Shown here: piece by piece, positions 1 through 9,808 of the stretch
Layout: the number at the start of each line of letters is the position of its first letter
How positions within the stretch are numbered: the stretch's first letter is position 1
Assembly (NCBI RefSeq): GCF_004364935.1
Contig: NZ_SOBT01000009.1
Span: 902,398-966,397 of the forward strand
Reading direction: 5' to 3'
DNA length: 64,000 nucleotides
Source: Panacagrimonas perspica
GTDB taxonomy: Bacteria > Pseudomonadota > Gammaproteobacteria > Nevskiales > Nevskiaceae
Made by a program: the position numbers and the translations under genes
Notes under the pieces: generated by a model
Seen by the model: the letters and a program-made list of their open reading frames with translations, nothing else
Databases searched by the model: none
Told to the model about the DNA's origin: nothing

Positions 1-1731
<1,731 letters not shown>

Positions 1732-1874
1732 AACGCTCAAGCATTCTTGGAACGTCGCAAAGCGACCAACGAGAAGACAAATTTAGCGTCATGCACTGAG
1801 GCATTGAGAGCTTCAGTAGTTCAACTACAAACCAAAATTCGATGAATTGATTAATTTCAATTCGTCAGCCAGTT

Positions 1875-1992
1875 TGCCTGGCGGCATTAGCGAGTTGGAA
1901 CCACCCGTTCCCATCCCGAACACGGAAGTGAAACGACTCTGCGCCGATGATAGTGTGGCAGCTGCCATGCGAAAGTAGGTCACTGCCAGGCT
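1875..1992 (+). rRNA. 5S ribosomal RNA
   Basis: About 118 bases begin with TGCCTGGCGGC and end with the complementary ACTGCCAGGCT, the helix I pairing typical of proteobacterial 5S. Between them is the conserved CCGAACACGGAAGTGAAACG block. It follows the 23S gene by about 140 bp of spacer that shows no tRNA, and closes the rRNA operon just before a strong terminator. Confidence 0.97.
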
Positions 1993-2001
1993 CTTAAACC
2001 G

Positions 2002-2033
2002 AACCCCACCGGATAACTCCGGTGGGGTTTTTT
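2002..2033 (+). terminator. Intrinsic terminator of the rRNA operon
   Basis: A perfect 12-bp stem (AACCCCACCGGA paired with TCCGGTGGGGTT) closes a four-base TAAC loop, and the run of six T at 2028-2033 follows. It lies 10 bases after the 5S gene. Confidence 0.93.
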
Positions 2034-2156
2034 AGTTCGCGAAACAATCTGCCGAAAAACTCAACGTGAGTTTGCATAGCTGACAGAAACCTATTCGTGC
2101 CCAAGCCTATTACTCGCCGAACTTGTCGGCGGTCCTTTAATTTCGGGAGATAGGCG

Positions 2157-2420
2157 ATGAATGCACCCAAAGCGGTATTAACTGCCCTGCTGCTCACCTT
2201 TGCAGGTTCGGTATGGGCTGGGCCGGTGAACGTGAACACAGCCGACGCAAAGACGATCGCCAAGGAACTCGCGGGCGTCGGCGACAAGATTGCCGAAGCC
2301 ATCGTGACGGAACGTGCGAAGGCGCCGTTCAAGGATGGGGCCGACCTTGCCAAGAGGGTCAAAGGCGTCGGTGACGCGATCATCACGAAGAACAAGGACA
2401 ACTTGAAGTTCTCCAGCTGA
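2157..2420 (+). CDS. Small secreted helix-hairpin-helix (ComEA-type) protein
   Basis: An 87-residue protein with an N-terminal signal peptide (residues 1-21, ending SVWA) and two consecutive helix-hairpin-helix motifs at about 38-51 (ELAGVGDKIAEAIV) and 65-78 (KRVKGVGDAI). The VNVNTAD entry sequence is typical of the ComEA DNA-binding module, so a periplasmic DNA-binding role is likely by family. It lacks the N-terminal linker of Gram-positive ComEA, as is usual for Gram-negative versions. The start is supported by CGGGAGA about 6 bases upstream of the ATG. It stands alone between the rRNA terminator and a transporter gene, with no other competence gene nearby, so a role in DNA uptake is inference. 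Confidence 0.85.
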   Translation: MNAPKAVLTALLLTFAGSVWAGPVNVNTADAKTIAKELAGVGDKIAEAIVTERAKAPFKDGADLAKRVKGVGDAIITKNKDNLKFSS

Positions 2421-2758
2421 AATCCTGGATGGGCCTGCAGCACGAGCGGGATATCCGCTCGTCGCCGCAGGCTCACTGTCCTTCGCGCGTTCTCTTCGTT
2501 TCCAATTGGGAGCGCTGCGGAGAGTCCCCGGTTGCATGTCGGATCCGTGAGCTGAAGGCTCCGCTGGCAAGTAAAAACGGGTAGGTCAGGCGTTAAGCTG
2601 TGCTTCGCCGTCTCCCACTTGAACACGTGGCCGACGATCTTGCTGCAAGCACCATCCCGGACCGTAGTGTCAATCAGGCCTCTCTTCGATACGACGAACG
2701 CGCCGCCAAACGCGGCGAAGTCGACTTTTGCTGGACGAAAGCATGCGGCGAAAAGCGC
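2421..2758. other. Non-coding stretch with a hairpin at 2433-2472
   Basis: No convincing gene is seen. A two-part hairpin (GCCTGC with GCAGGC outside, CGAGCGG with CCGCTCG inside) sits just after the helix-hairpin-helix gene and could be a terminator without a T-run or an RNA stability element. The open frame upstream of 2759 extends the EamA frame, but its sequence is not typical of the family. Confidence 0.4.
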
Positions 2759-3673
2759 GTGAGTGATCGCATCCGCGCGTCGGTAGATCCCCGGATCGTC
2801 ATGGCGTTTGCCGTGGTCTATCTGGTCTGGGGTTCGACCTATCTCGGCATACGTCTGATGGTCGAGCATCTCCCACCGTTCCTTTCGGCAGGGGTGAGAT
2901 TTCTGATCGCCGGAGCCTTGATGCTCGCTTATGCCGGGTGGAAGGGATATCGGATGCCGACGACGCTCGCCGAATGGCGTTGGCTTGCTCTGGTCAGCGT
3001 GATGATGCTGGTTGGAGCGAACGGGCTCGTGACCTGGAGTGAACAATGGGTCGAGTCCAACCAGACAGCATTGATTGTCGCGACCTCAGCGCTCTGGATC
3101 GCATGGCTCGGTACGCTCGGAACGCAGGGCCAATCCCTGTCGGGAGCTACATATACAGGGTTGCTGGTCGGATTCGGGGGCGTGATCGTGCTGGTCGGCG
3201 ACGGTCTCCAGGCGGGCGATGCGCCTTGGTTCGCCTATGTCGCGCTCCTGTTTTCTCCGCTGTTATGGGCCCTCGGCTCGATCGTATCCAAGCGAAGGCC
3301 CCTCGCCTGCAATCCGTTTTGCAGTGCTACGGCCCAGACGATCGTGGCTGGCGTCGTGATGACGACGGGCGGACTCGCTGCCGGGGAGGCGGAACGCTGG
3401 AGTTGGGAGCCGAGCGCCCTCTTCGCAATGGCCTATCTGATCGTCTTCGGAACGTGCATCGCCTACGCATGCTTCTTCTGGCTGGTTCACCAAGTCACGC
3501 CAGCGCAGCTCGGCACGTACGCTTACATCAACCCCGCTGTGGCAGTCCTTCTCGGCGGGTGGCTGCTGGACGAAAAGCTCAGCTCGATGCAGATTGCCGG
3601 GACGCTGATCATCCTGGGCAGCGTCATCGTCGTCAGTTGGTTCGCGAGTCGCGCCCGCCCCAAGCACGCATGA
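2759..3673 (+). CDS. EamA/DMT-family exporter (YedA-like)
   Basis: An inner-membrane transporter of the drug/metabolite superfamily, about 304 residues, matching the usual ten-helix length of YedA/RhaT-type exporters of amino acids or metabolites. The first EamA repeat begins with a typical YLVWGSTYLGIR segment near residue 20. The second repeat includes ACFFWLVHQVTPAQLGTYAYI-type sequence in the last third. I chose the GTG at 2759 because the sequence from there (VSDRIRASVDPRI) leads directly into helix 1; the frame stays open to 2600, giving a longer unsupported alternative. The stop overlaps the ATG of the next gene (ATGA), so it is probably translated together with the oligopeptide-binding protein. 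Substrate is unknown. Confidence 0.85.
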   Translation: MSDRIRASVDPRIVMAFAVVYLVWGSTYLGIRLMVEHLPPFLSAGVRFLIAGALMLAYAGWKGYRMPTTLAEWRWLALVSVMMLVGANGLVTWSEQWVESNQTALIVATSALWIAWLGTLGTQGQSLSGATYTGLLVGFGGVIVLVGDGLQAGDAPWFAYVALLFSPLLWALGSIVSKRRPLACNPFCSATAQTIVAGVVMTTGGLAAGEAERWSWEPSALFAMAYLIVFGTCIAYACFFWLVHQVTPAQLGTYAYINPAVAVLLGGWLLDEKLSSMQIAGTLIILGSVIVVSWFASRARPKHA

Positions 3674-5250
3674 AGTCCATCCTCCCCCGGCTACTCGCTA
3701 GCGTCTTGGTCTTCTGCACCCTTACGGCTAGCGCGGCCCCGCAGATTCTGCGCAAGGGCAATGGGCCGGAGGTGGAAACGCTCGACCCGCACAAGGCCGA
3801 GGGCGTGTCGGCCGCCAACGTTCTTCGTGATCTGTACGAAGGTCTCATCACCGAGCGCCCCGACGCGACCCTCACCGCCGGCGCCGCCGAGAGCTGGACG
3901 CTCAGCGACGATCGCCTCACATACACCTTCACACTTCGCCGCGACGCGAAGTGGTCGAACGGCGACCCTGTTACTGCAGAGGACTTCGTGGCGGGCTTGC
4001 GGCGAAGTGCCGATCCGGCGACGGGCTCAAACTATTCCCAGATTCTTGCACCCATCGCGAACGCCGAAGCCGTCATCGAAGGCAAGCTCCCGCCAGACCA
4101 GCTCGCAGTGACCGCCGTCGATCCGCACACGCTGACCATTCGCTTGAAAGGCCCGACCGCGTACTTCCTTGGTCTGCTCGTCCACTCGTCGACTTACCCG
4201 ATCCATCGAGCGAGCCTCGCCAAGTTCGGTACGGCCTTCGCGCAGCCTGGAAACCTCGTGACCAACGGGGCGTACCGCCTGGTCCAGCGCGTGGTGCAAT
4301 CTCACATCCTGCTCGAGCGAAATCCCTACTACTGGGACAACGCCCATACGAGCATCGACCAGGTTCAGTATCTGAACACCGAAGATCTGAACTCGGAATT
4401 CAAGCGGTTCCGCGCCGGCGAACTGGATTGGACTTACGAGGTTCCGGCAAGCCAGGGGGCCTGGATCAGGGCGAATCTGCCCGAGATGTACAAGGTGCAC
4501 ACCTATCTCGGCGTCTACTACTACGGCTTCAATGTCACGCGTCCGCCATTCAAGGACAACCCCAAGCTGCGTCGCGCTCTGACCCTGGCGATCGATCGAA
4601 AGATCATCTGCGAGAAAGTACAGGGGCTCGGCGAACAGCCAGCCGACTCGTGGGTTCCCCCGGGCACCATCGGTCATCGCACCGCGAAAGCCCAGTGGTC
4701 GGGATGGAATCGGGAGCAGTCCCTTGCCGAGGCACGGCGTCTCTACAAGGAGGCGGGTTATTCGGAGGAAAATCCGGCGCGGGTCGAGATCCTCTACAAC
4801 ACCCACGAGAATCACAAGAAGGTCGCCACCGCGATCGCCGCAATGTGGAAGCAGTGGCTCGGGGTCGATGCGGTACTCGTGAACGAGGAGTGGAAGGTCT
4901 ACCTGCAGACTCGCCGACTGAAAGCGCGCACCGAGGTCTTTCGCGCCGGATGGATCGGCGATTACAACGACGCCAACTCGTTCCTCGAAATCCTTCATTC
5001 CAAGCACGGGTTGAATGATCAGGGCTACTCGAATCCGCGGTACGACGAGCTGATCGAAAAGGCCGCGGTGGAAGGGGATCCGGCGGTACGCGAGCAACTC
5101 CAACACGACGCCGAAGCACTCCTGATGGAAGATCTGCCTGTGATCCCGATCTATTTCTACGTGACCAAACGCCTAGTCTCGCCAAGAGTCACCGGATGGG
5201 AGGGGAACATCATGGACCACCACCACACGCGTTACATGCGGCTCCAATAA
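3670..5250 (+). CDS. oppA: Periplasmic oligopeptide-binding protein of an ABC importer (SBP family 5)
   Basis: A 526-residue solute-binding protein of the OppA/DppA family. It has a signal peptide (residues 1-23, TASA-AP), the LDPHKAEG motif near the start of the mature chain, and the family 5 landmarks DWTYEVPASQ, RRALTLAIDR and a C-terminal DLPVIPIYFYVTKRLV segment. The length fits OppA (about 520-545). It would capture peptides in the periplasm and deliver them to the permeases encoded next. The ATG lies within the ATGA overlap with the exporter gene. An 80-base gap with a small hairpin separates it from oppB, a common arrangement when the binding protein is made in excess over the permease. 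Confidence 0.92.
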   Translation: MKSILPRLLASVLVFCTLTASAAPQILRKGNGPEVETLDPHKAEGVSAANVLRDLYEGLITERPDATLTAGAAESWTLSDDRLTYTFTLRRDAKWSNGDPVTAEDFVAGLRRSADPATGSNYSQILAPIANAEAVIEGKLPPDQLAVTAVDPHTLTIRLKGPTAYFLGLLVHSSTYPIHRASLAKFGTAFAQPGNLVTNGAYRLVQRVVQSHILLERNPYYWDNAHTSIDQVQYLNTEDLNSEFKRFRAGELDWTYEVPASQGAWIRANLPEMYKVHTYLGVYYYGFNVTRPPFKDNPKLRRALTLAIDRKIICEKVQGLGEQPADSWVPPGTIGHRTAKAQWSGWNREQSLAEARRLYKEAGYSEENPARVEILYNTHENHKKVATAIAAMWKQWLGVDAVLVNEEWKVYLQTRRLKARTEVFRAGWIGDYNDANSFLEILHSKHGLNDQGYSNPRYDELIEKAAVEGDPAVREQLQHDAEALLMEDLPVIPIYFYVTKRLVSPRVTGWEGNIMDHHHTRYMRLQ

Positions 5251-5269
5251 CGCCCGCCCGTTCGCCGCA

Positions 5270-5291
5270 CTCCCGTTGACGAAGGCGGGAG
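5270..5291 (+). other. Small hairpin between oppA and oppB
   Basis: CTCCCG pairs with CGGGAG across a ten-base loop. There is no T-run. It may stabilise the oppA 3' end or attenuate readthrough into the permease genes. Confidence 0.3.
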
Positions 5292-5330
5292 CGACCGCGA
5301 TCCTTGCTCCGACCCATCCCCCGCGCCGCC

Positions 5331-6254
5331 ATGCTTCGTCTCGCCCTGCTCAGATTCGCCAGCGCGGTGCCTACGCTGCTGCTGCTGCTCGTGCTGGCAT
5401 TCTTCATGATGCGAGCGGCGCCGGGCGGACCCTTCGATACCGAGCGCTCGCTTCCGCCGGAAATCCTGGCCAAGCTCGAGCAGGCGTATCACCTCGACGA
5501 ACCGCTGTGGAAGCAGTTCGCGCGCTACATCGGCGGTGCGGTACAGGGCGATCTCGGACCCTCATTCCAGTATTCCGATTTCACTGTCAACCAACTCATC
5601 CTCCAGGGATTGCCCGTCTCGCTGCGTGTCGGACTCGGCGCGATGGTCCTGGCCCTGTTCGTCGGCTGCGCGGCCGGCATCGTCGCCGCACTTCGGCACA
5701 ATCGATTCTCGGACTACGCGGTGATGACACTCGCGATGACCGGGATGTCGATCCCCGTGTTCGTCATCGCCCCGCTGCTGATCCTGTTGTTCGCCGTCAC
5801 GCTCGGCTGGCTGCCCGCCGGCGGCTGGCAAGACGGCGGCCTGCGTGACATGGCGCTTCCGGTTGTTGCACTCGCGCTGCCGCAGATCGCGATCCTCGCG
5901 CGCCTGATGCGTGGCTCGATGATCGAAGTGCTCAACTCGAACTACATCCGTACCGCGCGTGCGAAAGGCCTGGCGACACGCACGGTGATCCTGCGACACG
6001 CGTTACGTCCGGCCTTGATGCCGGTCCTGTCCTACCTGGGGCCCGCCTCCGCCGGAATCATCACGGGATCGGTGGTCATCGAGCAGATCTTCGGCATACC
6101 AGGCATCGGACGATACTTCGTGCAGGCGGCGCTCAATCGCGACTACACGCTGGTCATGGGCGTGGTGGTCTTCTATGGCACGTTGATCATCCTGTTCAAT
6201 TTCCTCGTAGACATGCTGTACGGCGTGCTCGATCCAAGGGTGCGCGCCGAATGA
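5331..6254 (+). CDS. oppB: Oligopeptide ABC transporter permease (OppB type)
   Basis: A 307-residue inner-membrane permease, the usual OppB/DppB length. The N-terminal helix (VPTLLLLLVLAFFMMRAAPGGPF) and the PEILAKLEQAYHLDEPL segment are characteristic. The C-terminal half holds the EAA loop (YIRTARAKGLATRTVILRHA) that contacts the ATPase, and the ending YGVLDPRVRAE is typical. I chose ATG 5331 over an in-frame TTG at 5304, since family members begin close to the first helix. It overlaps oppC by ATGA. It forms the channel with OppC. Confidence 0.93.
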   Translation: MLRLALLRFASAVPTLLLLLVLAFFMMRAAPGGPFDTERSLPPEILAKLEQAYHLDEPLWKQFARYIGGAVQGDLGPSFQYSDFTVNQLILQGLPVSLRVGLGAMVLALFVGCAAGIVAALRHNRFSDYAVMTLAMTGMSIPVFVIAPLLILLFAVTLGWLPAGGWQDGGLRDMALPVVALALPQIAILARLMRGSMIEVLNSNYIRTARAKGLATRTVILRHALRPALMPVLSYLGPASAGIITGSVVIEQIFGIPGIGRYFVQAALNRDYTLVMGVVVFYGTLIILFNFLVDMLYGVLDPRVRAE

Positions 6255-7147
6255 ACAAGGTCGAGACCGCGCTCGCTGTGGCTGCGGCCGCGCCCGTCGG
6301 TCGCAGTCTCTGGGCGGACGCGCGCAGGCGCCTGTTCGCCAACCGAGCCGCGTTGCTCTCGATCGTCGTGCTGGTGCTGATGGTCCTATTGATCGTGTTG
6401 GGTCCGATGTTCAGTCCATGGACCTACGACTACATCGACTTCGACGGCATCTGGCGTGCGCCGCCACAGACCGAGGGCATGCATTTCTTCGGCACCGATC
6501 AGCTTGGGCGGGATCTGTTCGTCCGAACGCTGGTGGGAGGACGCATCTCGCTGATGGTCGGCATCGTCGCCACGCTGGTGTCGCTGCTGATCGGCGTTGC
6601 CTACGGCGCAACCGCCGGTTATTTCGGCGGCCGCATCGACGGTCTGATGATGCGAGGGGTCGACATACTGTACGCGTTGCCCTTCATGTTCCTGGTGATC
6701 CTGCTGATGGTCGTGTTCGGCCGGCACCTGGTGCTGATCTTCGTCGCCATCGGCGCGATCAATTGGCTGGACATGGCGCGCATCGTCCGCGGCCAGACAC
6801 TGGCACTGAAGAATCGCGAGTTCGTGATGGCCGCGCGCGCCTCGGGTGTCAGCAACGGTCGCATCATCCGTCGCCACATCATTCCCAACCTGCTGGGCGT
6901 CGTCATGGTCTACGTCACGCTGACGATTCCCCAGGTGATCCTCGTCGAATCGTTCCTGAGCTTCCTCGGCCTGGGCGTGCAGGAGCCGGCCACGAGCTGG
7001 GGCGCATTGGTGAACGAGGGCGCACGCGACATGGATGCCGCGCCCTGGGCGCTCATCTTCCCCGCGACGTTCCTCGCGGTGACCTTGTTCTGCTTCAACT
7101 TCATCGGCGACGGATTGCGCGACGCGCTCGATCCGAAAGATCGATGA
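6251..7147 (+). CDS. oppC: Oligopeptide ABC transporter permease (OppC type)
   Basis: A 298-residue permease, the second channel subunit. The N-terminal cytoplasmic stretch and first helix (ALLSIVVLVLMVLLIVLGP) are followed by HFFGTDQLGRDLFVR, a hallmark of OppC/DppC. The EAA loop (FVMAARASGVSNGRIIRRH) and the C-terminal LGVQEPATSWGAL and GDGLRDALDPKDR motifs are all present. The start overlaps the oppB stop and the gene is followed 16 bases later by oppD, so the transporter genes form one operon. Confidence 0.94.
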   Translation: MNKVETALAVAAAAPVGRSLWADARRRLFANRAALLSIVVLVLMVLLIVLGPMFSPWTYDYIDFDGIWRAPPQTEGMHFFGTDQLGRDLFVRTLVGGRISLMVGIVATLVSLLIGVAYGATAGYFGGRIDGLMMRGVDILYALPFMFLVILLMVVFGRHLVLIFVAIGAINWLDMARIVRGQTLALKNREFVMAARASGVSNGRIIRRHIIPNLLGVVMVYVTLTIPQVILVESFLSFLGLGVQEPATSWGALVNEGARDMDAAPWALIFPATFLAVTLFCFNFIGDGLRDALDPKDR

Positions 7148-7163
7148 ACGACCTGCGCACGCC

Positions 7164-8120
7164 ATGACCCTGCTCGACGTCCGAGATCTGAGCATCCGTT
7201 TCAAGACGCCCGAGGGCGTCGTGCAGGCGGTCGAAGGTCTCAGCTTCGCGCTGGCACAAGGCGGCACGCTGGGCATCGTCGGCGAATCGGGCGCCGGAAA
7301 ATCCCAGACCGCGATGGCCGTGCTCGGACTGCTGGCGCGCAACGCGAAGGTCAGCGGCTCGATCCGTTTCGAAGATCGCGACCTGCTGAAGTTGCCGGAA
7401 TCGCAGCTCTCGAAGCTGCGCGGCAATCGCATCGCCATGGTGTTCCAAGACCCGATGACGAGCCTCAATCCCTATCTGCGCGTCGAAGTGCAGCTCGGCG
7501 AGGTGCTGGAACGTCATCGCGGTCTGTCGCGAAGTGCTGCCCGAGCGGAAAGCTTGCGCTTGATGCAGGCGGTGCACATCCCGGATGCCGCGCAGCGTTT
7601 GCGCAGCTACCCGCACGAACTATCCGGTGGACAGCGCCAACGCGTGATGATCGCCATCGCGCTCGCCTGTCAGCCGGCGCTGCTGCTCGCCGACGAACCC
7701 ACGACGGCGCTCGACGTCACCGTGCAAGCCCAGATTCTGAGATTGTTCGCCGAACTCAAGAAGGATTTCGGCGTCGCGATGATTCTGATCACGCACGACC
7801 TGGGCGTGGTCGCCGAGGTCTGCGAGCACACGATGGTCATGTACGCCGGGCGCGCGGTCGAGTCGGGCGCGACGCAAACCTTGCTCAACGCGCCGGCCCA
7901 TCCCTACACGCGCGCCTTGCTGGAAGCGCGTCCGCGCATCGACACACCGCTTACCGATCGTCTGCTCGCACTGCGGGGACAGCCGCCCAACCTGCTGCAG
8001 TTGCCACCCGGCTGCGCCTTCGCACCGCGTTGTCCGATTGCGGTGGATGTCTGCACGCAATCCGTGCCGGCGCTGCGAAGCATCGAAACCGCTCACCTTG
8101 CAGCCTGCATCCGAGTGTGA
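7164..8120 (+). CDS. oppD: Oligopeptide ABC transporter ATP-binding protein (OppD type)
   Basis: A 318-residue nucleotide-binding subunit. Walker A (GESGAGKS) is near residue 38, the signature LSGGQRQRV near 154, Walker B (LLLADEPTTALD) near 175 and the switch His in LITHDLG near 212. The C-terminal oligopeptide-transporter extension with PRCPIAVDVC cysteines, which in this family can bind an Fe-S cluster, is present. Opp/Dpp systems normally use an OppD-OppF pair. Here no OppF follows: the next gene is convergent and ends only 9 bases away. The subunit may work as a homodimer or pair with an OppF encoded elsewhere. Confidence 0.94.
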   Translation: MTLLDVRDLSIRFKTPEGVVQAVEGLSFALAQGGTLGIVGESGAGKSQTAMAVLGLLARNAKVSGSIRFEDRDLLKLPESQLSKLRGNRIAMVFQDPMTSLNPYLRVEVQLGEVLERHRGLSRSAARAESLRLMQAVHIPDAAQRLRSYPHELSGGQRQRVMIAIALACQPALLLADEPTTALDVTVQAQILRLFAELKKDFGVAMILITHDLGVVAEVCEHTMVMYAGRAVESGATQTLLNAPAHPYTRALLEARPRIDTPLTDRLLALRGQPPNLLQLPPGCAFAPRCPIAVDVCTQSVPALRSIETAHLAACIRV

Positions 8121-8129
8121 CGGCCGCCG

Positions 8130-8843
8130 TCAGGCCGGCTTGCCGAGTGGCTCGAAGCGCGGTCCGAAGTTTTTGAGATCCGGCATCGGCATGATCGGAA
8201 GCCGATCGAAGGACAGCACGTAGTCGCGCAACTCGGCGAGGCATTTCTGGCGCTGATCGAGCGGCAGATACGGCACGTGATGCGCGATGAACGGCTCCAC
8301 GACCGAGAAGCCGGCGTAACCGAGCGTGCCCTGGAAGAAGTGCTTCATCATCCCGGTGGCCAGAGGTCCGTGCAGCGAGTCCTCGCCGAACATGTACTCG
8401 CGTCCTCCCAGGCTGAACGCGGCGAAGGCCTTTTTGCCGGCCATGCCGCCGTTCCCATACAGCCGTTTGCCGCCGTAGAACGTGCCCGAGATGAACACGC
8501 GATCGATCCATCCCTTCAGGATCGCCGGTGTGCCGAACCAGTACAGCGGGAACGTGAAGCCGACGATGTCGGCGTCCAGAACCTTCCCGATCTCCGTCTT
8601 GATGTCCTCGGCGATCGTGCCGTTCTCGTAGCCGTGCCGCTGCTCGAGCGCATAGGTCAGATGACCCGGATCGGACCGCTGCCCGAAGTCTTCAGGCCCC
8701 GACACCGGGTTGAACTTCATCGCGTAGAGGTCGGAGACCGTGACGGTATCGCCACGCTCTTCGAACGCCGCCTTCGCGGAATCGCGCATCGCGGACACGA
8801 ACGAATCCGCTTCGGAGTGCGCATGTACGAACAGAACTTTCAT
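8130..8843 (-). CDS. Flavodoxin-fold NAD(P)H dehydrogenase (quinone), NQO/MdaB/KefF-like
   Basis: A 237-residue cytoplasmic flavoprotein of the flavodoxin_2 family. It starts MKVLFVHAHSEADSF, the phosphate-binding first strand and loop of NQO1-like quinone reductases, followed by VTVSDLYAMKFNPV. The central FTFPLYWFGTPAILKGWIDRV segment is the flavin isoalloxazine-binding loop. Start at 8843 was chosen because it begins the first beta strand; the frame extends upstream without family resemblance. It would reduce quinones or related electrophiles with NAD(P)H. It is 25 bases downstream of the crotonase-like gene on the same strand and may share its transcript. Confidence 0.88.
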   Translation of the reverse strand: MKVLFVHAHSEADSFVSAMRDSAKAAFEERGDTVTVSDLYAMKFNPVSGPEDFGQRSDPGHLTYALEQRHGYENGTIAEDIKTEIGKVLDADIVGFTFPLYWFGTPAILKGWIDRVFISGTFYGGKRLYGNGGMAGKKAFAAFSLGGREYMFGEDSLHGPLATGMMKHFFQGTLGYAGFSVVEPFIAHHVPYLPLDQRQKCLAELRDYVLSFDRLPIMPMPDLKNFGPRFEPLGKPA

Positions 8844-8868
8844 CGGTGCTTCGATCCTGTGTGCGGGC

Positions 8869-9657
8869 TCAGCGGCCCAGATAGCGCGGCTTGCGCTTCT
8901 CGCTGAAGGCCAGAAGACCTTCGCGGGCATCGGCGGTGGCCGCCATGCGGGCTAGTGCCTGGGCTTCGAGTTCGAGCTGCGCTTCCAGCGGCTGATCCTG
9001 CACGGAGAGCAGGAGCCGCCGCACTTCGCCGTAGGCCTTGGTCGGACCGGAGGCAAGCTGGGCCGCGATCTTCTCTGCGTGCGCCACCAGATCCGCTGCC
9101 GGCACCACCTCGTCGACCAAGCCAACAGCCAGCGCCGCCTGGGCATCGATTACCTGGTTTCGCAGCAGGAAATTGCGGGCGCGGGCCAGGCCCATGCGCC
9201 GGGAGAACATGATCGATGCACTCGCGTCGCAACTGAATCCGATGCCGGTGTAGGCCGCCGTATAGCGTGCGGTGTCCGCGCTGACCACGATGTCGCAGCC
9301 GGCCGCGAACGCCGCCATGCCGCCCGCGCACACGCCTTGCACGGCAACCACCATCGGCGCATCCATGCGCTGCAGGCGTGACACCGCGCTATGCATCGTG
9401 GCGGTCATGCGCTTGATCAGGCTCGGCAGCTCGTCGAGGTGGGCAACGAAGCTGCCGATATCGCCGCCGTACCCAAAGGCCTTGCCGTCGGCTGTCACCA
9501 GCACGACACGAACGTCGTCGCGGCAAGAGAGTTCGATCGCACGCGCACACATTTCGTCGCAGAAGCGCTGATCGATCGGATTGCCTCGAGCCGCGTCCGT
9601 GAAGCGCAGGCGGGCGATGCCGTCTTCGATCGTCAGGGCAGTGGCGGTTTCGGTCAT
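8869..9657 (-). CDS. Crotonase-fold enzyme (enoyl-CoA hydratase/isomerase family)
   Basis: A 262-residue member of the crotonase superfamily. Oxyanion-hole segments are visible at about 57-69 (DGKAFGYGGDIGS) and 107-114 (QGVCAGGM). The two catalytic glutamates of true enoyl-CoA hydratases are not evident: the first site reads GGMAAFA where hydratases have GGGCELA, and the second region has Gly. An Asp at 144 (FSCDASAS) instead occupies the position of the catalytic Asp of PaaG-type isomerases and of the nucleophile of 4-chlorobenzoyl-CoA dehalogenase, and His89 lies near the dehalogenase base position. A CoA-ester isomerase is the safest guess, and the reaction is open. The start at 9657 was chosen on typical N-terminal length. 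Confidence 0.85.
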   Translation of the reverse strand: MTETATALTIEDGIARLRFTDAARGNPIDQRFCDEMCARAIELSCRDDVRVVLVTADGKAFGYGGDIGSFVAHLDELPSLIKRMTATMHSAVSRLQRMDAPMVVAVQGVCAGGMAAFAAGCDIVVSADTARYTAAYTGIGFSCDASASIMFSRRMGLARARNFLLRNQVIDAQAALAVGLVDEVVPAADLVAHAEKIAAQLASGPTKAYGEVRRLLLSVQDQPLEAQLELEAQALARMAATADAREGLLAFSEKRKPRYLGR

Positions 9658-9755
9658 GGGTGTTCTCGCGGAGTCGGTGGAGATCCGGTGGGTCCGCTCG
9701 TGCGGCATGCGAGCCGAGCACGGGCGAGCGTCCAGAACTAGTAACGTACCCTACG

Positions 9756-9761
9756 ATTATA
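9756..9761 (-). promoter_or_regulatory. Candidate -10 element for the crotonase-like gene
   Basis: On the minus strand this is a perfect TATAAT, about 100 bases upstream of the crotonase start. No good -35 hexamer is seen at the right spacing, so it may need an activator or be fortuitous. Confidence 0.3.
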
Positions 9762-9777
9762 TCCGGCGACGGCTGCG

Positions 9778-9795
9778 TGGCCTGAAAACAGGCCA
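9778..9795 (-). terminator. Hairpin downstream of the TetR gene
   Basis: A perfect 7-bp stem (TGGCCTG with CAGGCCA) closes a four-base loop 14 bases after the TetR stop. There is no T-run, so termination is uncertain. Confidence 0.3.
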
Positions 9796-9808
9796 AATCG
9801 ACGTCAGA

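Noticed and set aside
1732-1874. A tRNA gene between 23S and 5S
   Set aside because: No cloverleaf, GTTCRA arm or CCA-like end is seen in the 143-base spacer.
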